NCBI GenBank assembly: GCA_046155225.1
Contig: JBJXED010000132.1
Coordinates: forward strand, 1-24,949
Length of the DNA stretch: 24,949 nucleotides
Source of the DNA: JAKFVA01 sp046155225
GTDB lineage: Bacteria > Pseudomonadota > Gammaproteobacteria > Burkholderiales > Burkholderiaceae_C
Direction: 5' to 3'
Shown: piece after piece, positions 1-7,133 of the stretch
Numbering within the stretch: the stretch's first letter is position 1
Layout: each line of letters begins with the position of its first letter
The notes under the pieces: generated by a model
What the model was told of the DNA's origin: nothing
The model's input: only the letters and a program-made list of their open reading frames with translations
Databases searched by the model: none
Made by a program: the position numbers and the translations under genes

Positions 1-888
<888 letters not shown>

Positions 889-911
889 GTCTCACTCTTT
901 CAGGTGTCGCG

Positions 912-1499
912 ATGAAGACTCACCTCCCGCTGCTGGCTTGTGCCATTTTTCTGTCCACTACCAGCTTCGCACAACTCATCACGGGTCTGAGTGTGGAGCC
1001 CGCGCAAATCAAGGCCGGTGAGTCTGTCAAAGCGACGGTGGCGCTGGACATTTTGAGCGGCGTGAATTGCGGTCTGCGGCTGAGCTGGGACGACGGACAG
1101 GCAGAAGACATCAACCTGCTCGACGCCAAAAACATCCCGTTTGCGGCCACCCACGCGTATGCGCAGCCCGGCACCTACGAGCTCACGGTCGAGCCGCTGA
1201 GCATTGCCGGCAAGCCGCGCTGCGGTGGCCGACGCCAGACCGCCACGTTGGTGGTGGCCGCTATTGCAACGGCAGCCGCACCAGCGCCCACAACCACCGC
1301 TTCTGCCACCCCAGCATCTGCATCCGCAGCCTGCCCCACCGGCTGGAAAATGACCCGTTCCGGCGTTAACAAGCGAACCCAGGCCTTCAACTGCTTCGCT
1401 GCGCCGCGCACCGCGGTGCCCACGCCCAAACTGGTCTGCCCAGACGGCCTGCGCTACTTTGAAGACGCGCGCCGGGGTTTACTGGGTTGCCGCCGGTGA
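912..1499 (+). CDS. small exported protein with PKD-like fold and Cys-rich tail
   Basis: Function unknown. The start at 912 is chosen because a clear signal peptide follows: basic start MKTH, hydrophobic core, and likely cleavage after SFA at residue 20. The frame is open further upstream, but that part overlaps transketolase. Residues about 22-115 look like one Ig/PKD-type beta-sandwich (SWDDG near 59-62, then HAYAQPGTYELTV), with Cys53 and Cys104 possibly paired. An Ala/Thr/Pro linker (about 117-140) leads to two short units that each begin CP-x-G and close with a Cys (141-161 and 176-193), probably two disulfide loops. The length is 195 residues. It is probably periplasmic or outer-surface. 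The ribosome-binding site is weak. It sits just behind transketolase but shows no metabolic motif. Confidence 0.72.
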   Translation: MKTHLPLLACAIFLSTTSFAQLITGLSVEPAQIKAGESVKATVALDILSGVNCGLRLSWDDGQAEDINLLDAKNIPFAATHAYAQPGTYELTVEPLSIAGKPRCGGRRQTATLVVAAIATAAAPAPTTTASATPASASAACPTGWKMTRSGVNKRTQAFNCFAAPRTAVPTPKLVCPDGLRYFEDARRGLLGCRR

Positions 1500-1528
1500 T
1501 TTCTGTCGACTCCGGTAGACACCAACAA

Positions 1529-1640
1529 CCCCTTCCCCGTCTGGGGGAAGGCAGGGATGGGCGCATGCGCGTGCCCACGCTGGTTCGTGCGGTGACCCCC
1601 AAGTCCCCCATCCCAACCTTCCCCAAAGGCGGGAAGGGGC
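1529..1640. repeat. REP-like composite inverted repeat
   Basis: Two short hairpins, each of type CCTTCCCC-loop-GGGGAAGG, flank a spacer. GGGATGGG after the first pairs with CCCATCCC before the second, so the whole unit can also fold as one large hairpin. A perfect 10-bp palindrome GCGCATGCGC sits at 1561-1570. The position between two genes on the same strand fits a repetitive extragenic palindrome. It may attenuate read-through into gap, which is an inference. Confidence 0.6.
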
Positions 1641-1680
1641 AAGACACGCCGCCGCGACCTGAGTGGTGACGGTGATTTAT

Positions 1681-1738
1681 ATGAAAATGGCCTCCAGCCC
1701 TTATGAATACTGCACAAGCAGCTATCATTTTTGATTTA
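1681..1738 (+). repeat. AT-rich dispersed repeat, copy A
   Basis: Contains ATGAAAATGGCCTCCAGC, then a variable middle, then AGCAGCTATC followed by T-rich sequence. The same modules recur elsewhere in the window in both orientations (about nine copies). This copy ends only a few bases before the gap ribosome-binding site (AAAGGA at 1743-1748), so it lies within the 5' untranslated region or promoter of gap. Confidence 0.65.
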
Positions 1739-1754
1739 ACCCAAAGGACAAACC

Positions 1755-2753
1755 ATGACCATCAAACTAGGTATCAACGGCTTCGGCCGCATCGGACGCA
1801 TGGTTTTTCGCGCCGCCGTCCAGAACTTTTCTGACATTGAAGTCGTCGCCATCAACGACCTGCTGGAGCCCGACTACCTGGCCTACATGCTCACCTACGA
1901 CTCGGTACACGGCAAATTCAAAGGTGACGTGTCGGTTGACGGCGACACCCTCGTCGTCAACGGCAAACGCATCCGCCTGACCGCTGTCAAAGACCCTGCC
2001 GAGCTGAAATGGGGCGAGGTGGGTGCCGACATCGTGCTGGAATGCACCGGGCTGTTCCTCACGAAAGACGCGGGCGAAAAGCATCTGGCCGCAGGCGCGA
2101 AAAAAGTCATTTTCTCGGCTCCATCAAAAGACGACACACCGATGTTCGTGTTCGGTGTGAACGACAAAACCTACGCGGGGCAAGCCGTGATTTCCAACGC
2201 CTCCTGCACCACCAACTGCCTGGCCCCTGTGGCCAAGGTGCTCAACGACAAATGGGGCATCAAGCGCGGCCTGATGACCACCGTTCACGCCACCACCGCC
2301 ACCCAGAAAACGGTGGACGGCCCCAGTAACAAAGACTGGCGCGGTGGCCGCGGCATTCTGGAAAACATCATCCCCAGCAGCACCGGCGCCGCCAAAGCCG
2401 TGGGCGTGGTCATCCCCGAGCTGAACAAAAAACTCACCGGCATGAGCTTTCGCGTGCCCACCAGCGACGTGTCGGTGATCGACCTCACGGTAGAGCTGAA
2501 CAACCCGGCCACCTACGCCGAAATCTGCGCCGAAATGAAAGCCCAGAGCCAAGGTGCCATGAAAGGCGTGCTGGGCTACACCGAAGACAAGGTGGTGGCC
2601 ACCGACTTCCGTGGCGAGCCCTGCACCAGCGTGTTTGATGCCGATGCCGGCATCGCACTGGACAGCACCTTCATCAAGGTCATCAGCTGGTATGACAACG
2701 AGTGGGGTTACTCGAACAAGTGCCTGGAGATGGTGCGGGTGGTGGCGGGGTAG
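1755..2753 (+). CDS. gap: glyceraldehyde-3-phosphate dehydrogenase, type I
   Basis: Oxidises glyceraldehyde 3-phosphate to 1,3-bisphosphoglycerate with NAD+ in glycolysis, and runs in reverse in gluconeogenesis. The full length of 332 residues is typical. The Rossmann motif GINGFGRIGR is at residues 6-15. The catalytic Cys is residue 151 in SNASCTTNCLAP and its His partner is residue 178 in TTVHATT. The Asp after the second beta strand (IND, residue 35) suggests NAD+ preference. The C-terminal SWYDNEWGYSNK is also present. The ribosome-binding site AAAGGA lies 6 bp before the ATG. The gene is preceded by dispersed repeat copy A and followed by a repeat-rich region that separates it from mltA on the other strand. 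Confidence 0.98.
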   Translation: MTIKLGINGFGRIGRMVFRAAVQNFSDIEVVAINDLLEPDYLAYMLTYDSVHGKFKGDVSVDGDTLVVNGKRIRLTAVKDPAELKWGEVGADIVLECTGLFLTKDAGEKHLAAGAKKVIFSAPSKDDTPMFVFGVNDKTYAGQAVISNASCTTNCLAPVAKVLNDKWGIKRGLMTTVHATTATQKTVDGPSNKDWRGGRGILENIIPSSTGAAKAVGVVIPELNKKLTGMSFRVPTSDVSVIDLTVELNNPATYAEICAEMKAQSQGAMKGVLGYTEDKVVATDFRGEPCTSVFDADAGIALDSTFIKVISWYDNEWGYSNKCLEMVRVVAG

Positions 2754-2770
2754 TTGCTCGGAATCGCTTC

Positions 2771-2809
2771 CTTTTTCATAGCTGCTTGAGCAGGTTTTAT
2801 AGGGGCAAG
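2771..2809 (-). repeat. AT-rich dispersed repeat, copy B (degenerate)
   Basis: Contains TCATAGCTGCTTGAGCAGG, an inverted and shortened version of the module seen at 1681-1738, just after the gap stop codon. The part corresponding to GGCCTCCAGC is missing or much changed, so this assignment is weaker than for the other copies. Confidence 0.4.
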
Positions 2810-2845
2810 AGCACGATTTCGTCTCAATCGGTTCTTGCCTCAAAT

Positions 2846-2938
2846 GCCCTCACCCCAACCCTCTCCCGACAGCGGGAGAGGGAGTCAGTCCTGTATTGGC
2901 TCCCTCTCCCACGTGTGGGAGAGGGTTGGGGTGAGGGC
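2846..2938. repeat. perfect 22-bp inverted repeat with nested hairpins (REP-like)
   Basis: The arms at 2846-2867 and 2917-2938 are perfect reverse complements (22 of 22). Each arm also pairs locally with an adjacent GGGAGAGGG or CCCTCTCCC, so the region can form two hairpins or one long cruciform stem. It lies between the convergent genes gap (+) and mltA (-), where it could act as a bidirectional transcription stop. There is no T-tract, so a classical intrinsic terminator is not shown. Confidence 0.75.
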
Positions 2939-3033
2939 GGTTGTGGTCAGCGTGGTGCTGCTTGCCTGCGGTAGGTATCGAATCAGGCGATTTCGCTCAA
3001 TACCCTGACAAGTTGCAAAGCAGGGCACGACCG

Positions 3034-4218
3034 CTACCGGGGCCACAGCACCCACAGCTGCAGCGGTTGCTTGAGCCGCCCGGCCAGCTCGCCCGCCTGC
3101 GGCCCGGAGCCGGCGTAGTAGTCGGCCCGCACCGCGCCGGTGATGGCGCTGCCCGTGTCTTGCGCCAGCACCAGGCGCTGCAAGGGGACGAGGCCCGTAG
3201 AAGCCAGCCACACCGGCGTGCCGTAGGGAATGCTGCCGGGGTCGACCGCAATCGAGCGGCCAGCGGTCAGCGGCACGCCTTGCGCGCCGCGCGGGCCCTG
3301 CGCGTTGTCTTGCACGGCAATCGCCTCTTCCCGGAAAAACACCATGCGCGGGTTGACCCACAGCATTTCATTGACGCGCTGCGGGTTTTGCAAAGTCCAG
3401 GCCTTGATGCCGGGCCAGGTGGCATCGCGCACCAGGCCTTGTTGCAACAGCCAGCTGCCCACGCTACGGTAGGGCTGGTCGTTGGTGGCGGCAAAGGCCA
3501 GGCGCACCAGGCGAGTGGAGCCATCCGGCTCGGTGATGCGCAGCCGGCCCGAGCCTTGAATCTGTAGCACCAGCGCATCCAGCGGGTCGGTCAGATAAGC
3601 GATTTCCCGATCCCGCAGCGCCGCCTGCGCCTCGGGCAGGGTGTCGATTTCCTGTCGGGTGTACCAGGGCTTGCGCTGGTTCAGGCTGGCGGGCGGGCGG
3701 TACAGCGGCGCGGTGTGGGTGGCGCTGCGCTGGCGGCTGGCGTCCAGCACCGGTTCGTAGTAACTGGTCAGCAGGCCCTCGCTCACCCCTTGCAAAGGCT
3801 CCACCCGGTAAGGCTGCAAGCGCTGCGTCATCCAGGCGCGTTTTTCGTCGTCCGAAGCGATGCTGAGCTGGCGAATCTGCCCACAGAGCGGTGCAAAGGT
3901 GGGGCCGGGGCGCTCGCAGCTTTTTAGCCAGGCGTTCCAGGCATCAAACAAGTCGTCGCTGCCAAAACCGGGCAGCTGGCTCCAGCGCACCGGCACCCAG
4001 CGGCTTTTGGCTTGCGTGATGGGCGCGGGCAGCGGCCCCGTGTCGTCGGGCGCGTCGTAAGGGGCGCTGGGCGGGGCGGTCGGTGCCGTCCGGCTGATTG
4101 AGGGTGTGTCTGGCGTGCGCTCAGGCATTCGGCGCGGTCCGCTGCCGCAGGCACTGAGCATTCCTACAATCGCGCCACTGAAAATGAGATGGGCCAGGTG
4201 CCGCAGGAGTTGTTTCAT
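3034..4218 (-). CDS. mltA: membrane-bound lytic murein transglycosylase A
   Basis: Cleaves the glycan strands of peptidoglycan, forming 1,6-anhydro-muramic acid ends, at the inner face of the outer membrane. The start at 4218 gives a lipoprotein signal with lipobox LSAC and Cys24 as the lipidated residue. The frame is open 41 codons further upstream, but those residues are not signal-like. The MltA domain spans roughly 75-300, with TSYYEPVLDAS near 151 and QIQGSGRL near 219. The C-terminal 3D domain has RSIAVDPGSIPYGTP near 321 and AQDTGSAITGAVRADYY near 352. Asp354 matches the catalytic aspartate of the family. The length is 394 residues. The start codon overlaps the ATG of the divergent 49-aa gene. 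Confidence 0.93.
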   Translation of the reverse strand: MKQLLRHLAHLIFSGAIVGMLSACGSGPRRMPERTPDTPSISRTAPTAPPSAPYDAPDDTGPLPAPITQAKSRWVPVRWSQLPGFGSDDLFDAWNAWLKSCERPGPTFAPLCGQIRQLSIASDDEKRAWMTQRLQPYRVEPLQGVSEGLLTSYYEPVLDASRQRSATHTAPLYRPPASLNQRKPWYTRQEIDTLPEAQAALRDREIAYLTDPLDALVLQIQGSGRLRITEPDGSTRLVRLAFAATNDQPYRSVGSWLLQQGLVRDATWPGIKAWTLQNPQRVNEMLWVNPRMVFFREEAIAVQDNAQGPRGAQGVPLTAGRSIAVDPGSIPYGTPVWLASTGLVPLQRLVLAQDTGSAITGAVRADYYAGSGPQAGELAGRLKQPLQLWVLWPR

Positions 4219-4366
4219 GGTGTGGCTGTTGCTGGAGGCCTTGCTGGCGCTGTTGATATTCGTCGGCATTGTGTGGTGGACCATGTTTTCCGGCCGCCGC
4301 CAGGGCGAGTTGCCGCCACCCGACCCCGCTACCGACTCCAAGCCAAAAGAGCCTCCAGCCCTTTGA
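4217..4366 (+). CDS. 49-residue single-pass membrane protein
   Basis: Function unknown. A good ribosome-binding site AGGAG at 4205-4209 lies 7 bp before the ATG, which supports translation. The protein has one strongly hydrophobic segment (residues about 3-23, ending IVWWTMF), then GRR as a likely cytoplasmic anchor and a short Pro/Lys/Glu-rich tail. Its ATG overlaps the mltA ATG on the other strand (both read from the tetranucleotide CATG at 4216-4219). A TACAAT hexamer at 4165-4170 could be a -10 element, but no matching -35 is evident. The last residues (KEPPAL) and the stop codon are supplied by dispersed repeat copy C. It may be a small partner of the cell-wall enzyme, which is only inferred from position. 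Confidence 0.6.
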   Translation: MVWLLLEALLALLIFVGIVWWTMFSGRRQGELPPPDPATDSKPKEPPAL

Positions 4367-4402
4367 ATGACTGCTCAGGCAGCTATCAAATTGATACTGC
4401 TT
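4344..4402 (+). repeat. AT-rich dispersed repeat, copy C
   Basis: Contains AGCCTCCAGCCCTTTGAATG, then GCAGCTATCAAATTGATA, matching copy A in order and orientation. It fills the space between the convergent 49-aa gene and gspC, and overlaps the last seven codons of the 49-aa gene. Confidence 0.7.
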
Positions 4403-4411
4403 GGTACACCC

Positions 4412-4969
4412 TCAAGGGCGCCTTGGCTCACCGGGCGGCGGCGGAAATGGCGGTGCCAATACATTGGTTGCAGCCGGTAGCCCTGCTGCAGCGGTGGCAC
4501 CCGCCACGGCCGGCATTTCCAGCTTGACCAGCATCGGGCCGTCGACAGTGGCGCCCACCGTTGCACTGCGCCCTGCAACCGACTGCAAAAACACCCCTTC
4601 TTCCAGCCTGGCTCCGACGCGGTAAGGCCGCGGTGGCTTGCCGTCGATGGCGATCAGGGCGGCACCGGATCGGGTGTTACGGTCGGCCACCACGCCCACC
4701 AGGATCAATCGGGTGGCCAGAACGGGCGGTGGCGGTGCGGCGGCAGCAGCCGGTGCGGCGCTGGGCACCCAGCCCAGCAGGCGGGCCACGGCGTTGGTAT
4801 CTGCCACGACCGGCGCGGGCAGCACCACGGGTGCGGCAGGGGGAACACCCGTGGCACTGGTCAGGCGTAAAGCCCAATAGGCGGCACTGACGGCAGCCAC
4901 CAACCAGATCACCAAGGTGGCGGTGTTCAGCAAAACTTTGGAACGCGCGGGGGCTGAGAGGGTCAACAT
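4412..4969 (-). CDS. gspC: type II secretion system protein C
   Basis: Inner-membrane component that links the inner-membrane platform to the secretin GspD through its periplasmic HR domain. The sequence shows a short cytoplasmic start, one transmembrane helix (about 15-35), an Ala/Pro linker, and an HR-type domain around residues 84-152 (RLILVGVVAD, then GAALIAIDGKPPRPYRVG). The 185-residue length leaves no room for a C-terminal PDZ or coiled-coil domain; the end is a Pro-rich tail, so this is a short GspC. It is transcribed away from gspG with only 47 bp between the start codons, so the two promoters must be close or overlapping. Confidence 0.85.
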   Translation of the reverse strand: MLTLSAPARSKVLLNTATLVIWLVAAVSAAYWALRLTSATGVPPAAPVVLPAPVVADTNAVARLLGWVPSAAPAAAAAPPPPVLATRLILVGVVADRNTRSGAALIAIDGKPPRPYRVGARLEEGVFLQSVAGRSATVGATVDGPMLVKLEMPAVAGATAAAGLPAATNVLAPPFPPPPGEPRRP

Positions 4970-5016
4970 GCGGCGATTATCATTGAACGGATTGCCTCAA
5001 CCCTCCTCGAAATGCC

Positions 5017-5484
5017 ATGAAAAACACCCCAAACCCCTTTGCGCTCGCGCGTTTCCTGGCTTCAAAAAGTTCCCGCCTTGCACGCGGCTTTACCTTGATC
5101 GAGCTGATGGTGGTGCTGGTCATCATTGGCGTGCTGGCCGCGCTGATCGTGCCCAACGTGCTGGATCGTGCCGACGATGCGCGCGTGACCGCCGCCAAAA
5201 CCGACATCAACAACGTGATGCAGGCTTTGAAGCTGTACAAGCTGGACAACCAGCGCTACCCCACCGCCGAGCAAGGCCTGCAGGCCTTGCTGACCAAGCC
5301 CACCACCACCCCCATTCCCCCCAACTGGAAACCCTATGTGGAAAAGCTGCCCAACGACCCGTGGGGCCGCACTTACCAGTACCTGAACCCCGGCGTGAAG
5401 GGTGAAATTGATGTGATGTCGTTCGGTGCGGACGGGCAGGCCGGCGGCGAGGGCAAAAACGCCGATGTGGGTAGCTGGCAATGA
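5017..5484 (+). CDS. gspG: type II secretion major pseudopilin G
   Basis: Main subunit of the periplasmic pseudopilus that pushes substrates through the secretin. The prepilin peptidase site is ARG followed by FTLIELMVVLVIIG; the mature protein starts at Phe25 and Glu29 is the conserved Glu+5. The 24-residue leader is on the long side. The body has the conserved YKLDNQRYPTAEQGLQAL, PNDPWGRTYQYLNPG and a C-terminal SFGADGQAGGEG region that binds calcium in the family. The length of 155 is normal. It is the first gene of the + operon. No strong ribosome-binding site is visible. Confidence 0.97.
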   Translation: MKNTPNPFALARFLASKSSRLARGFTLIELMVVLVIIGVLAALIVPNVLDRADDARVTAAKTDINNVMQALKLYKLDNQRYPTAEQGLQALLTKPTTTPIPPNWKPYVEKLPNDPWGRTYQYLNPGVKGEIDVMSFGADGQAGGEGKNADVGSWQ

Positions 5485-5500
5485 CCGGCGCTGGCGCGCG

Positions 5501-5610
5501 ATGACCCCGCTTCGCGTGGACGACGACGCTGCACGTCATGACACAGGCACGCCAGCTTCTTGGGCCATCTGTCATCCATGCGCAGCCAGGTCATGCGCGC
5601 AGCGCGTCAT
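5501..5610. repeat. 110-bp palindromic element, copy 1 (start of gspH)
   Basis: Imperfect inverted repeat that begins ATGAC and ends GTCAT. It aligns without gaps to 7139-7248: about 66 of 80 positions are identical in the two 40-bp arms, but only about 12 of 30 in the centre (hand count). Each arm carries two CGCTGCGC-like boxes, which are more degenerate in this copy than in the gspK copy. It starts 16 bp after the gspG stop and is read in frame as the gspH leader. Confidence 0.8.
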
Positions 5611-6025
5611 CGCCAGGGGCTTTACTTTGCTGGAGTTGCTGGTGGTTATCACCATCATTGCCATCGGATCCGCCGGGGTGAGTTTTGCCATGCGCGACTC
5701 GGCCGAGACCCAGGTGGAGCGGGAAGCTCAGCGCTTGACCGCCTTGCTGGAGGCGGCCCGTTTGCAGTCGCGCGCCGTGGGTGTGCCGGTGCGATGGGTG
5801 GCCACCGAAGCGGGTTTTGCGTTCGTGGGTTTACAAAACGACAGCTTGCCCACTCGATGGCTGTCGCCCGGCACGCAGGTGGTCGGCACCACCACCCTCA
5901 CGCTGGGGCCCGAGCCCATCATTGGCCCGCAGAGCCTGTTGCTCAGCGCGGGCAATCCGCCGCACACCCTGCGCATTGCGACCGACGGGCTGCGCCCCTT
6001 CTCCGTGGTGACGCCTGCGCCATGA
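5501..6025 (+). CDS. gspH: type II secretion minor pseudopilin H with a palindrome-encoded leader
   Basis: Minor pseudopilin near the pseudopilus tip. The processing motif ARG followed by FTLLELLVVITIIA is clear, with mature Phe at residue 41 if translation starts at 5501. Between the ATG at 5501 and the cleavage site the frame contains no other ATG, GTG or TTG, so the leader must be at least 40 residues, against roughly 6-26 in the family. That leader (MTPLRVDDDAARHD near the start, SCAQRVIARG at the end) is encoded by a 110-bp imperfect palindrome also found in gspK. Earlier in-frame ATG codons exist at 5426 and 5465 but lie inside gspG. The gene ends in ATGA shared with gspI. The length is 174 residues. 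Confidence 0.9.
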   Translation: MTPLRVDDDAARHDTGTPASWAICHPCAARSCAQRVIARGFTLLELLVVITIIAIGSAGVSFAMRDSAETQVEREAQRLTALLEAARLQSRAVGVPVRWVATEAGFAFVGLQNDSLPTRWLSPGTQVVGTTTLTLGPEPIIGPQSLLLSAGNPPHTLRIATDGLRPFSVVTPAP

Positions 6026-6387
6026 CAAACCAACCAGCAAGCCACGGCTTCACGCTCATCGAAATCCTGGTGGCACTGGGCATCGTGGCGGTGGCGCTGA
6101 CAGCCGGTTTGCAAGCCACCTCAGCCCTGACGCGCAATGCGCAGCGCCAATCCGACCTGTTGTTCGCCCATGTGTGCGCCGAAAACGAACTCGTCAAAAC
6201 CCGGCTGTCCAAGCAAATGCCGGGTGTGGGCGACAGCACCGTGGCCTGCGAACAGGCCGGTCGCAACCTCACAGTGGCGGTGTCGGTACAACCCACGCCC
6301 AACCCCAACTTTCGCCGCGTGGATGCGCAGGTGCTGGATGGCACCTCGCCGATTCTGCGGCTGAGCACCGTGGTGGGACGGCACTGA
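6022..6387 (+). CDS. gspI: type II secretion minor pseudopilin I
   Basis: Minor pseudopilin of the GspI-J-K tip complex. A short leader ends in SHG before FTLIEILVALGIVAVAL, with mature Phe at residue 10 and Glu at +5. The length of 121 residues fits the family, as does the segment CAENELVKTRL. The ATG overlaps the gspH stop (ATGA), and the frame open upstream of 6022 is ignored because the overlap and the leader fix the start. It ends in TGATG shared with gspJ, indicating translational coupling. Confidence 0.94.
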   Translation: MTNQPASHGFTLIEILVALGIVAVALTAGLQATSALTRNAQRQSDLLFAHVCAENELVKTRLSKQMPGVGDSTVACEQAGRNLTVAVSVQPTPNPNFRRVDAQVLDGTSPILRLSTVVGRH

Positions 6388-7133
6388 TGCGCCATCGCAC
6401 GAGAGGTTTCACCCTCATCGAGGTGCTGGTGGCGCTGTCGGTCATGGCCATCCTGGCGGTGATGAGCTGGCGCGGGCTGGACGGCATGAGCCGCGCGCAG
6501 ACGCAAACGCAGGCGCGCGCCGACGATGTGTTGACCTTGCAGGCCGGTTTGGCGCAATGGGGCACCGACCTGGACGCGCTGGTGCAAATGCCCACCTATG
6601 GCGCGGCCAACACCATTGACTGGAACGGCCAGGTGTTTCGCATGATCCGCACCGCTGCCGACTCGACCTTGGGCACCGACGGCGGCCTGCGCGTGGTGGC
6701 CTGGACACTGCGTAGCGGCAATAACAGCGGCAACGACGGTGCGGGGCAATGGCTGCGCTGGCAGTCGCCGCCAATTTCCAACCGCAGCCAGCTGGAAGAA
6801 TCCTGGCTTCGCGCGGGTTTGTGGGCGCAAAACCCGAGCGAAGATTCAAAGCGCTTCGAGGTGGCCGTATTGCCAGTGATCGAATGGCAGTTGTTTTACT
6901 TTCGCGCCGATGCCTGGACCAACCCGCAGTCCAGCAGCGTGGTCACCGAACAGCCACCCCCACCCTCGGGATTCGTGATCGGCGGCACCGCACCGGTGGT
7001 CAGTACGCCCCCGCCGCCTGCGGTGGTGATACCCGACGGCGTGCGGCTGGTGCTGCGCATGCCTAGCGGCACCTTTGGCGGCACCATCACCCGCGACTGG
7101 GCCCGGCCCACGCTGGGCGGGGGTAAGTCATGA
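6387..7133 (+). CDS. gspJ: type II secretion minor pseudopilin J
   Basis: Minor pseudopilin of the tip complex. The 7-residue leader MRHRTRG is followed by FTLIEVLVALSVMAILAVMSWRGLD. The globular part shows the family segments AQWGTDLDAL and GGLRVVAWTLR. The length of 248 is somewhat longer than common because of a Pro/Gly/Val-rich low-complexity insert at about residues 181-216, between YFRADAW and DGVRLVLRMPSG. It overlaps gspI (TGATG) and gspK (ATGA). Confidence 0.93.
   Translation: MRHRTRGFTLIEVLVALSVMAILAVMSWRGLDGMSRAQTQTQARADDVLTLQAGLAQWGTDLDALVQMPTYGAANTIDWNGQVFRMIRTAADSTLGTDGGLRVVAWTLRSGNNSGNDGAGQWLRWQSPPISNRSQLEESWLRAGLWAQNPSEDSKRFEVAVLPVIEWQLFYFRADAWTNPQSSSVVTEQPPPPSGFVIGGTAPVVSTPPPPAVVIPDGVRLVLRMPSGTFGGTITRDWARPTLGGGKS

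Noticed and set aside
4219..4341. Upstream extension of mltA by 41 codons
   Set aside because: The extra residues are not signal-like and would bury the lipobox; the start at 4218 gives a standard lipoprotein signal.
5560..6021. Upstream extension of the gspI frame
   Set aside because: It overlaps gspH throughout; the ATGA overlap and short leader at 6022 mark the real start.
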